Source: Flavobacteriales bacterium | GTDB lineage: Bacteria > Bacteroidota > Bacteroidia > NS11-12g > UBA9320 | NCBI GenBank assembly: GCA_020635435.1 | Contig: JACJZU010000001.1 | Span: forward strand, 682,001-746,000 | Direction of reading: 5' to 3' | Length of the DNA stretch: 64,000 nt | Part shown: piece by piece, positions 1 through 8,300 of the stretch | How the letters are laid out: each line of letters starts with the position of its first letter | How positions within the stretch are numbered: the first letter of the stretch is position 1 | Program-made: the position numbers and the translations under genes | The notes under the pieces: model-generated | What the model was told of the DNA's origin: nothing | The model's input: only the letters and a program-made list of their open reading frames with translations | Databases searched by the model: none

Positions 1-392
1 CGGTTGAGGTCGATCCAGATACCAACGTTCGCGTTGTAGGTGTAGCGCTCAGATCCGTTCATCTTGATCTGGAAGTCCGCACCATACGACAATGAGAAAG
101 TTGGAGTGGTAGTGATCTGGTGATAGTGACTACCCGTATTGTAATTGTTCTGGTAGTCCACACATCCGTCAGGAGATTTTCTCCAGAGTTCCTTGCCATT
201 GGCGTAGAAGCCTACTTCCTCAATGGCGGCATAATACAGGTTACCACTGTAACCACAACCATAATAGTGATCAACAACGCAATACTGTGCCATGGACGGT
301 ATCCATGCGAACAGTACCATAGCCAACGACGCAAAAAGCTTCATCCTGAGTCTCTGCGCTGCACTGTTTAAAAGAGTAATTCTTTTTTGCAT
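1..392 (-). CDS. Giant T9SS-secreted GEVED protein, N-terminal part only (third tandem paralogue)
   Basis: Only the first ~130 codons lie in the window; the gene continues past position 1. The start is the ATG at 392. A basic n-region is followed by a hydrophobic core ending in S-M-A-Q-Y-C, i.e. a Sec signal peptide. The mature part begins with the same CGYSG...EEVGFYANGK block as the two complete paralogues at 730-4986 and 5306-9556, and runs into the GEVED domain (VGIWIDLNR at the window edge). It resembles the 5306-9556 copy more closely than the 730-4986 copy in this segment (for example YYGCGYSG and TTTPTFSLSYG). By analogy it is a very large extracellular protein exported by Sec and then by T9SS; the C-terminal sorting domain is not visible here. 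Confidence 0.85.
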   Translation of the reverse strand, partial: MQKRITLLNSAAQRLRMKLFASLAMVLFAWIPSMAQYCVVDHYYGCGYSGNLYYAAIEEVGFYANGKELWRKSPDGCVDYQNNYNTGSHYHQITTTPTFSLSYGADFQIKMNGSERYTYNANVGIWIDLN

Positions 393-729
393 AATAATTA
401 TTTAAGTGAGTTGAACTTATTGTTTGTCTAAAAAATATGACCAATAATGGCCGAATATAGTAATTTCATGATGTAATGGTATACTTCCGTTAAGTATTCC
501 GCAATGGCAGACATAAATCTGACATTTCTATTGTAAACTTCGGCGTCCAGCCATCATTAACGCACTTTTTACTGACATTTTTCACAGCAGCTTACTCTTG
601 TTAGACATGCGTATCAGGAAAGGTTGCAGAAAAATTAGGGGCATCAACAAAAAAAGAGGCCCCTGCTACAAGCAGAGGCCTCTATTTCAGTTAGTTTTTA
701 TTCGATTATGTCACGACACAATCAGCATC
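393..729. other. Intergenic region between two giant-protein genes
   Basis: This 337-bp stretch separates the stop of the 1418-aa gene (730) from the start of the partial paralogue (392); both are on the minus strand. It holds the intrinsic terminator at 649-683. The AT-rich part nearest position 392 should carry the promoter of the partial paralogue, but I see only a loose match (TATATTCG on the minus strand) to the TAnnTTTG consensus. I see no convincing gene here. Confidence 0.5.
649..683 (-). terminator. Intrinsic terminator of the 1418-aa gene
   Basis: On the minus strand an AGAGGCC...GGCCTCT stem, extended by partly paired CTGC/GCAG bases, is followed by a run of T (A-run at 649-655 on the plus strand). 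It lies about 50 bp beyond the stop codon at 730, the expected position for Rho-independent termination. Confidence 0.8.
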
Positions 730-3700
730 TTATCGGTTCAAAACGATCTTCTTGTTGATCACTGCACCGCTAACCTGCATGCGTACGAAGTATACTCCGT
801 TGGCGTTGCCGGTCATATCTACCGTGTAGTTACCGTTTTGCATCTCGCCGGTTGCCACATCCTGTATCTTGTTGCCAAGTACATCGTAGATCTCGATACT
901 TACATTCTCCAATGTTGGCAGATTAACTCCTACATTGAACAAGCCGGTTGATGGGTTCGGGTAAACGTTCAACAGATTGTCTGCCGTTACTTCCTCGATT
1001 CCATCCACAATGGAGAAGTAATCGCGGCTTACTACTATGTACAATGAGAATGGCTCAGACAAGTTTCCTGAGTTGTCCTTGGTCTGGAATACACATGAGT
1101 AAATACCCTCTGCGTATACATTCATGTCATTGGAGATCACCCAGGCATTGTCAAACAGATCCGATGGAGCATCGTAGTTGTCCGTCATCTTCACATAGTT
1201 GATCAGTCGAACCTGTGAGAACAAGCCCAAACGTACGATGTTGCCTTCACGACCCTGGATAACAGGTTTCTCGTTGTCTACAACACGCACCCAGCGCTTC
1301 TTAACTGCCACGTTTCCGGAAGCATCTGTAGCTGTATAGGTATCCTCATACAAGCCCAATACAAATGGATTCACATTCGATGAACGGGTCAACGATACCT
1401 GTGTATTGTCGTACAGGTTGTCCGATACCGATGGCTCTACCGCTTTGTACTGCGTATTCACCTTGTGGTAAACCGTATCAAGCGTTTTCAGATCGATAAC
1501 CGGTGCAATGTAATCCTCTACCACGTAGTCGATCGTCAGGGTCGTTTTGTTACCCGACTCATCTTCCATGGTATAAACCGCTGTAGTTGTTCCTTTCTCA
1601 CGGGTATCTACGTTCGCATCCCCGTTCTCTCCGGGAGTTACCTCCAACATCGCTCGTGGTCCGAATGTTCCGTTGTTGTACTCATCCGTTCCTACTGTTC
1701 GGTCTACGAATACCGACTGAAGCTGTACCTCTACCACATTCACTCCACCAATAACCTTGATCTCGTCATTGCTGATAATCGGTGCCTTGGTATCCTGTAC
1801 TACTACCGTACGGATCGCTGTGGCCATATTGCCCTGGGCATCCTGTACCGTGTACTTCAACTGGTAAGTGCCGATCTTGAACACATCCACAGATCCGGAT
1901 ACCTGAATGGCTGTTGTGATGTCCCCATCGGTATTGTCGATCGCTGTTGCGCCCGGATCAGTATAGCTTGTATTGTTCGGGTTGAACTCGATCACCTCCG
2001 GATTCTTACCCAACAAGGTCAAGGTTGGTGCTGACTGGTCTACTACAACATATACAACACGTGTTACCGGTGCAGCTGAGTTTCCGGATGCATCCGTTAC
2101 GTTATAGGTTACATAATAGATACCTGCGTAGTTCACGTCCACATCTGAGGTAACTTTCAAACGGCTGGAGATATCGCCCTCCGTTGGGTCGATCGCCAAG
2201 GCGCCCGCATCGGTATAGCTCGTGTTCAATTCAACATAAGCTGTATCCGATCCCTTCAAGGTGATCACTGGTATAGTGAAGTCGTTCGACAAACGGATCG
2301 CATAATCCTCGAACTCTCCAATACGGTTCGCATTGTTCACCCCGCTGTTCGCTCCACATGGCTCATTCGGATCGTTGTTGTAGCTCGTTCCGATGCGCAT
2401 ACGTGTTACTCCTTCAAAAGCATTGGCCAGATCCGGTACGCGGAAGGTCAGGTTGTAATCCATTGTGTTCGCTGCCGACTCAAATCCTACTAATTCATTC
2501 GCGTCGTTGAAATCCCCGTCTATGTTCCAGTCGATCCATACCTTGCGCGACATCTTGTTCACGGCCGTGTTGCGGTGCAACATCAAATGATACGTTCCGC
2601 CAAAGGTCAGGCTTGGTACTTCAAGCTCTCCGGTATAATCGGTATATGCTGCTGATCCACTCTCGTTCATGATCAATGTCTTGGCCGGACTGGCATCGTC
2701 GGTCAACATCACTTTGTTGGTCGCAATGTCGTCACTGGTCGTTACCCCGATCACCGGTGTACAGTAGCTGATCACGACAATATATTGATCCTTGATAACC
2801 TGTACTGCACTGGCAGCTGAATCAACCGTATTGTATCCACGACATGCAACCGTGTATTTACCCGGTGCAGTGAATTCAACCTCCAACTCCGAATTGTCCG
2901 GTTGTTTGGATGATACTGTCACTGAATTGCCAGGGAAGAAAGTCCACTGGTACATATTCGCTTTATCCGACCACGCACGGAAGTTAACCGTTTCGCCTGC
3001 CTTCGGACGACGATTGTCTGCCTCGAAATCCACATCCGCTTTGGAATCCGGTGCAACGACGCGGATCGTTTTACATGCTTTGTTCTTACCGGCACAAGTT
3101 TCTACGGTCAAACAAACGTTATAGGCCTGATTGCTCGTGAACAAACGCTGGAAGTTCTTACCTACACCTTCAATCGATGTTGTACCCTGTACAGGATCAC
3201 TTACTTCCCAGGTATAGAATACCTCGCCCGTAAGATTGGAGGAGGTGTTCGTGAATTCCATCCACTTGCTGTTGTAACCTGTATCGGCTACACTGAAGCT
3301 CGCCACCGGTGGGTAAGGTGTGCTCACCTCGCTGGTCCAGCGACCTAAAAATCCTTTGTCGGTCTGTGTTCCTGTTGAGTTCCACAAGAAATACATCGCT
3401 CCTGAATTCGATACCAACGTTCCCTTTGGTACGTTTTGATCGGTGAATCCGTTGCCTGTGTGAAGTGGTGTTCCACTGGCATCCTGTCCGTCGTAAACCT
3501 TCAGGTTCACATTGGATCGTACCGTGAAATAATCAAAAGTGAAACTCACTTTGGTCGCTCCACATGGGGCGATCAAGGCATCCAGGTTCGCCTCCGGAGA
3601 AGCGTAGTTCCCACTACCATTATCCTTATTCTTCAAGGTACCCTCAGCACATGTGATCGTGTTACCCGGAATACTGGTCAAGGTACCCGGTCCCATCTCC

Positions 3701-4986
3701 GCATCACAGCCCTTGGTTACTTCAATATAGTCTACCTTACAAACGGGTTTAGGCAGTGCACCCCATTTTTGGTTCGAAGAAGTCAGACAGACTGTCCAAA
3801 CCCCTACTCCCGGGAAACCGGGTATGCCCTTGGCCGTAAAAACCTCAGGATTCTTGTTCACCTGATCATCACCGCCACGCAGGTCCAGATAGGAATCCCC
3901 GTCGATATGCGTATTGGCCGAGTCATCGCGCTGGTACATATACCAATCCCAATAGGTAGGCCCATTATTACTCAAATCAGTGAGTTTAAATGAATTGTAC
4001 AACTCCACTACGTTGCGGTCTGCAACAAAATCAGGTGTTGGTGGTCCCGGAGGATCGATAACACGAAGACATTTAGTTACTGAGTCTACTCCAAGACAGT
4101 TTTGAGAGCGCAATTGAACACACTTCAAACCAACCGTATTGAATTTGTGCGTAGCATCCGTGCTGCTGTATTCATAGCTACCATCGGCATTGATGTCCCA
4201 GTCGTGACGGATATATCCTGATTGGTTGTCGTTTTTGAAGAGGATTCGGGTTCCAACAAAGGCAGTATCAGGTGTAAAGAAACCTGCAGCCAATGTACTG
4301 GGGTTTACCAGTTCAACGGCGTAGTCCTCCGTTTCTCCATAATAAGAAGGGTTAGAGGAAGTTCCGCTGATACACGATTGATTGGCCAGCCAGTTATAAG
4401 CTGTACCCGCTCCAACAGTGCTTCGGATACGAATTACAGATGCACCAGATCCTTTTGTACCACAAGGAAGCGAGAAATTCAATGTGGTCAGTGCAACATG
4501 AGTACCGCTTCCGTTTGGAATAGTGTTGTTCTGACGGGTTGCAACATCTTTGTTACCCAACCACTCTCCGGGATCGCTGAAATCTCCATCGCGGTTCAAG
4601 TCGATCCATACACCTACATACATATTATATGTATAGCGATCCGAACCGTTCATGCGGATCTGAAAATCGCCACCATAAGATAATGTAAAAGTAGGAGTTG
4701 TTGTGATCTGATGGTAGTGGTTTCCAGTGGTGCTGATATTGTTTTGATAATCCACACACCCATCAGGTGATTTTCTCCACAGCTCCTTGCCGTTGGCGTA
4801 AAAACCAACTTCCTCAATGGAAGCATAGTAGAGGTTACTGCTGTACCCGCAACCAACATAATGGTAGGAAGCACAGTACTGGGCCATTGACGGCAACCAG
4901 GAAATTAGGAGAAAAGCCAACGACGCCAGGAGCTTCATATGAATTGCTCCCAGTGCACTGTTTGTTAAGGTAGTTTTCTGTTGCAT
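730..4986 (-). CDS. Giant T9SS-secreted multidomain protein (GEVED, PKD, CUB-like, DUF5011 repeats), copy 1
   Basis: A 1418-aa protein predicted to be exported and displayed or released by the type IX secretion system. Domains, with rough positions: signal peptide 1-36 (…LPSMAQ); first GEVED domain 90-235 (IDLNRDGDF, GETEDYAVEL); PKD-like 236-312; further Ig/PKD-like segment 318-430; CUB-like region 440-555 (FDYF, NLKVYDGQD); two PKD-like domains 565-735; second GEVED 745-905 (IDWNIDGDFND, GEFEDYAIRL); five DUF5011/HYR-type Ig repeats 905-1320, each ending D-x-S/Q-G-N; type A T9SS sorting domain 1335-1418 (VYPNPSTGLFNV … KKIVLNR). There are no catalytic motifs, so adhesion or a surface or matrix role is an inference. 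It is the middle member of a tandem array. From about residue 590 on it is near-identical to the next copy. Its terminator is at 649-683, and a -7-like element lies upstream at 5048-5055. Confidence 0.93.
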   Translation of the reverse strand: MQQKTTLTNSALGAIHMKLLASLAFLLISWLPSMAQYCASYHYVGCGYSSNLYYASIEEVGFYANGKELWRKSPDGCVDYQNNISTTGNHYHQITTTPTFTLSYGGDFQIRMNGSDRYTYNMYVGVWIDLNRDGDFSDPGEWLGNKDVATRQNNTIPNGSGTHVALTTLNFSLPCGTKGSGASVIRIRSTVGAGTAYNWLANQSCISGTSSNPSYYGETEDYAVELVNPSTLAAGFFTPDTAFVGTRILFKNDNQSGYIRHDWDINADGSYEYSSTDATHKFNTVGLKCVQLRSQNCLGVDSVTKCLRVIDPPGPPTPDFVADRNVVELYNSFKLTDLSNNGPTYWDWYMYQRDDSANTHIDGDSYLDLRGGDDQVNKNPEVFTAKGIPGFPGVGVWTVCLTSSNQKWGALPKPVCKVDYIEVTKGCDAEMGPGTLTSIPGNTITCAEGTLKNKDNGSGNYASPEANLDALIAPCGATKVSFTFDYFTVRSNVNLKVYDGQDASGTPLHTGNGFTDQNVPKGTLVSNSGAMYFLWNSTGTQTDKGFLGRWTSEVSTPYPPVASFSVADTGYNSKWMEFTNTSSNLTGEVFYTWEVSDPVQGTTSIEGVGKNFQRLFTSNQAYNVCLTVETCAGKNKACKTIRVVAPDSKADVDFEADNRRPKAGETVNFRAWSDKANMYQWTFFPGNSVTVSSKQPDNSELEVEFTAPGKYTVACRGYNTVDSAASAVQVIKDQYIVVISYCTPVIGVTTSDDIATNKVMLTDDASPAKTLIMNESGSAAYTDYTGELEVPSLTFGGTYHLMLHRNTAVNKMSRKVWIDWNIDGDFNDANELVGFESAANTMDYNLTFRVPDLANAFEGVTRMRIGTSYNNDPNEPCGANSGVNNANRIGEFEDYAIRLSNDFTIPVITLKGSDTAYVELNTSYTDAGALAIDPTEGDISSRLKVTSDVDVNYAGIYYVTYNVTDASGNSAAPVTRVVYVVVDQSAPTLTLLGKNPEVIEFNPNNTSYTDPGATAIDNTDGDITTAIQVSGSVDVFKIGTYQLKYTVQDAQGNMATAIRTVVVQDTKAPIISNDEIKVIGGVNVVEVQLQSVFVDRTVGTDEYNNGTFGPRAMLEVTPGENGDANVDTREKGTTTAVYTMEDESGNKTTLTIDYVVEDYIAPVIDLKTLDTVYHKVNTQYKAVEPSVSDNLYDNTQVSLTRSSNVNPFVLGLYEDTYTATDASGNVAVKKRWVRVVDNEKPVIQGREGNIVRLGLFSQVRLINYVKMTDNYDAPSDLFDNAWVISNDMNVYAEGIYSCVFQTKDNSGNLSEPFSLYIVVSRDYFSIVDGIEEVTADNLLNVYPNPSTGLFNVGVNLPTLENVSIEIYDVLGNKIQDVATGEMQNGNYTVDMTGNANGVYFVRMQVSGAVINKKIVLNR
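732..3660. repeat. Long direct repeat, copy A (pairs with 5308-8236)
   Basis: The 3' two thirds of the 1418-aa gene are nearly identical to the corresponding part of the 1416-aa gene at a constant offset of 4576 bp. By eye the stretch 1197-3212 has no differences from 5773-7788. Scattered single differences appear from 3213 (for example 3213 and 3228) and divergence rises sharply beyond about 3650. A 75-bp divergent island at 1040-1114 interrupts the identity near the 3' end. This pattern is a substrate for, and probably a product of, homologous exchange between tandem paralogues. Confidence 0.88.
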
Positions 4987-5047
4987 AATTAATTAATGTA
5001 TCTGTTTAAGGTATATGTAGTCTACAGTTGTACTGACTCATAGCGAT

Positions 5048-5055
5048 CAAATTTA
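5048..5055 (-). promoter_or_regulatory. Candidate Bacteroidota -7 element for the 1418-aa gene
   Basis: On the minus strand this reads TAAATTTG, an exact match to TAnnTTTG, about 60 bp upstream of the start codon at 4986. No well-spaced TTG is seen at -33, so only the -7 half is supported. Confidence 0.4.
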
Positions 5056-5225
5056 CCAAACTAAGTCAATCGTGTTACGCCGATTGCGGTGTAAAGTAAA
5101 TTCCTGACAAAATGTTGCTTTTAAGTGATTGTGTCATTTTAATGTGGCATTCGGCCGGGTTCTGTTTTTATTCCGACCCAAGTGCAGATTAGACCAACTT
5201 TATGTCAAGGGTTGCAGTGGTTCCC

Positions 5226-5265
5226 AAAAAAAAATCGGACCCTGATCCTTTCAGGGCCCGATTTT
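5226..5265 (-). terminator. Intrinsic terminator of the 1416-aa gene
   Basis: On the minus strand AAAATCGG-GCCCTGA, a short loop and TCAGGGT-CCGATTTT form a long stem followed by a T-run (A-run 5226-5234 on the plus strand). It lies about 40 bp past the stop codon at 5306. Confidence 0.85.
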
Positions 5266-5305
5266 AAATTACTGTGACAATTCAGGGATTATTCCCTGGA
5301 ACTCA

Positions 5306-8300
5306 TCATCGGTTCAAAACGATCTTCTTGTTGATCACTGCACCGCTAACCTGCATGCGTACGAAGTATACTCCGTTGGCGTTGCCGGTCATATCTACCG
5401 TGTAGTTACCGTTTTGCATCTCGCCGGTTGCCACATCCTGTATCTTGTTGCCAAGTACATCGTAGATCTCGATACTTACATTCTCCAATGTTGGCAGATT
5501 AACTCCTACATTGAACAAGCCGGTTGATGGGTTCGGGTAAACGTTCAACAGATTGTCTTCCGTTACTTCCTCGATTCCATCTACAATGGAGAAGTAATCG
5601 CGGCTTACTACTATGAATAAAGTATATGGTTCCGAAAGATTACCACTATTGTCTTTCGTTTGGAAAACACAAGAGTAAACACCCTCCGCATATACATTCA
5701 TGTCATTGGAGATCACCCAGGCATTGTCAAACAGATCCGATGGAGCATCGTAGTTGTCCGTCATCCTTACATAGTTGATCAGTCGAACCTGTGAGAACAA
5801 GCCCAAACGTACGATGTTGCCTTCACGACCCTGGATAACAGGTTTCTCGTTGTCTACAACACGCACCCAGCGCTTCTTAACTGCCACGTTTCCGGAAGCA
5901 TCTGTAGCTGTATAGGTATCCTCATACAAGCCCAATACAAATGGATTCACATTCGATGAACGGGTCAACGATACCTGTGTATTGTCGTACAGGTTGTCCG
6001 ATACCGATGGCTCTACCGCTTTGTACTGCGTATTCACCTTGTGGTAAACCGTATCAAGCGTTTTCAGATCGATAACCGGTGCAATGTAATCCTCTACCAC
6101 GTAGTCGATCGTCAGGGTCGTTTTGTTACCCGACTCATCTTCCATGGTATAAACCGCTGTAGTTGTTCCTTTCTCACGGGTATCTACGTTCGCATCCCCG
6201 TTCTCTCCGGGAGTTACCTCCAACATCGCTCGTGGTCCGAATGTTCCGTTGTTGTACTCATCCGTTCCTACTGTTCGGTCTACGAATACCGACTGAAGCT
6301 GTACCTCTACCACATTCACTCCACCAATAACCTTGATCTCGTCATTGCTGATAATCGGTGCCTTGGTATCCTGTACTACTACCGTACGGATCGCTGTGGC
6401 CATATTGCCCTGGGCATCCTGTACCGTGTACTTCAACTGGTAAGTGCCGATCTTGAACACATCCACAGATCCGGATACCTGAATGGCTGTTGTGATGTCC
6501 CCATCGGTATTGTCGATCGCTGTTGCGCCCGGATCAGTATAGCTTGTATTGTTCGGGTTGAACTCGATCACCTCCGGATTCTTACCCAACAAGGTCAAGG
6601 TTGGTGCTGACTGGTCTACTACAACATATACAACACGTGTTACCGGTGCAGCTGAGTTTCCGGATGCATCCGTTACGTTATAGGTTACATAATAGATACC
6701 TGCGTAGTTCACGTCCACATCTGAGGTAACTTTCAAACGGCTGGAGATATCGCCCTCCGTTGGGTCGATCGCCAAGGCGCCCGCATCGGTATAGCTCGTG
6801 TTCAATTCAACATAAGCTGTATCCGATCCCTTCAAGGTGATCACTGGTATAGTGAAGTCGTTCGACAAACGGATCGCATAATCCTCGAACTCTCCAATAC
6901 GGTTCGCATTGTTCACCCCGCTGTTCGCTCCACATGGCTCATTCGGATCGTTGTTGTAGCTCGTTCCGATGCGCATACGTGTTACTCCTTCAAAAGCATT
7001 GGCCAGATCCGGTACGCGGAAGGTCAGGTTGTAATCCATTGTGTTCGCTGCCGACTCAAATCCTACTAATTCATTCGCGTCGTTGAAATCCCCGTCTATG
7101 TTCCAGTCGATCCATACCTTGCGCGACATCTTGTTCACGGCCGTGTTGCGGTGCAACATCAAATGATACGTTCCGCCAAAGGTCAGGCTTGGTACTTCAA
7201 GCTCTCCGGTATAATCGGTATATGCTGCTGATCCACTCTCGTTCATGATCAATGTCTTGGCCGGACTGGCATCGTCGGTCAACATCACTTTGTTGGTCGC
7301 AATGTCGTCACTGGTCGTTACCCCGATCACCGGTGTACAGTAGCTGATCACGACAATATATTGATCCTTGATAACCTGTACTGCACTGGCAGCTGAATCA
7401 ACCGTATTGTATCCACGACATGCAACCGTGTATTTACCCGGTGCAGTGAATTCAACCTCCAACTCCGAATTGTCCGGTTGTTTGGATGATACTGTCACTG
7501 AATTGCCAGGGAAGAAAGTCCACTGGTACATATTCGCTTTATCCGACCACGCACGGAAGTTAACCGTTTCGCCTGCCTTCGGACGACGATTGTCTGCCTC
7601 GAAATCCACATCCGCTTTGGAATCCGGTGCAACGACGCGGATCGTTTTACATGCTTTGTTCTTACCGGCACAAGTTTCTACGGTCAAACAAACGTTATAG
7701 GCCTGATTGCTCGTGAACAAACGCTGGAAGTTCTTACCTACACCTTCAATCGATGTTGTACCCTGTACAGGATCACTTACTTCCCAGGTGTAGAATACCT
7801 CGCCCGTAAGGTTGGAGGAGGTGTTGGTGAATTCCATCCACTTGCTGTTGTAACCTGTATCGGCTACGCTGAAGCTCGCCACCGGTGGGTAAGGTGTGCT
7901 CACCTCGCTGGTCCAGCGACCCAAAAATCCTTTGTCGGTCTGTGTTCCTGTTGAGTTCCACAAGAAATACATCGCTCCTGAATTCGATACCAACGTTCCC
8001 TTTGGTACGTTTTGATCGGTGAATCCGTTGCCTGTGTGAAGTGGCGTTCCACTGGCATCCTGTCCGTCGTAAACCTTCAGGTTCACATTGGATCGTACCG
8101 TGAAATAATCAAAAGTGAAACTCACTTTGGTCGCTCCACATGGGGCGATCAAGGCATCCAGGTTCGCCTCCGGAGATGCGTAGTTCCCGCTACCATTATC
8201 CTTATTCTTCAAGGTACCCTCGATACATGTGATGGTGTTACCCGGAATACTTGTTAATGTTCCAGGTCCCATTTCCGCATCACAACCCTTGGTTACTTCA

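Larger units (their letters stand above)
4987..5305. other. Intergenic region between the two complete giant genes
   Basis: A 319-bp gap between two minus-strand genes. It contains a terminator for the upstream gene (5226-5265) and a candidate -7 element for the downstream gene (5048-5055, minus strand). The remaining sequence is unremarkable, and I see no small gene or RNA that I can support. Confidence 0.5.

Noticed and set aside
1465..2034. 189-codon plus-strand open frame inside the giant gene, repeated exactly at 6041-6610
   Set aside because: It is antisense to the conserved DUF5011 region; the identity between the two copies is explained by the near-identical sense genes, not by selection on the antisense frame.
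732..8236. Assembly artefact as the explanation of the long repeat
   Set aside because: The genes have distinct 5' thirds, distinct flanks and a divergent island within the repeat, so it is unlikely to be a simple duplication error, although long reads would settle it.
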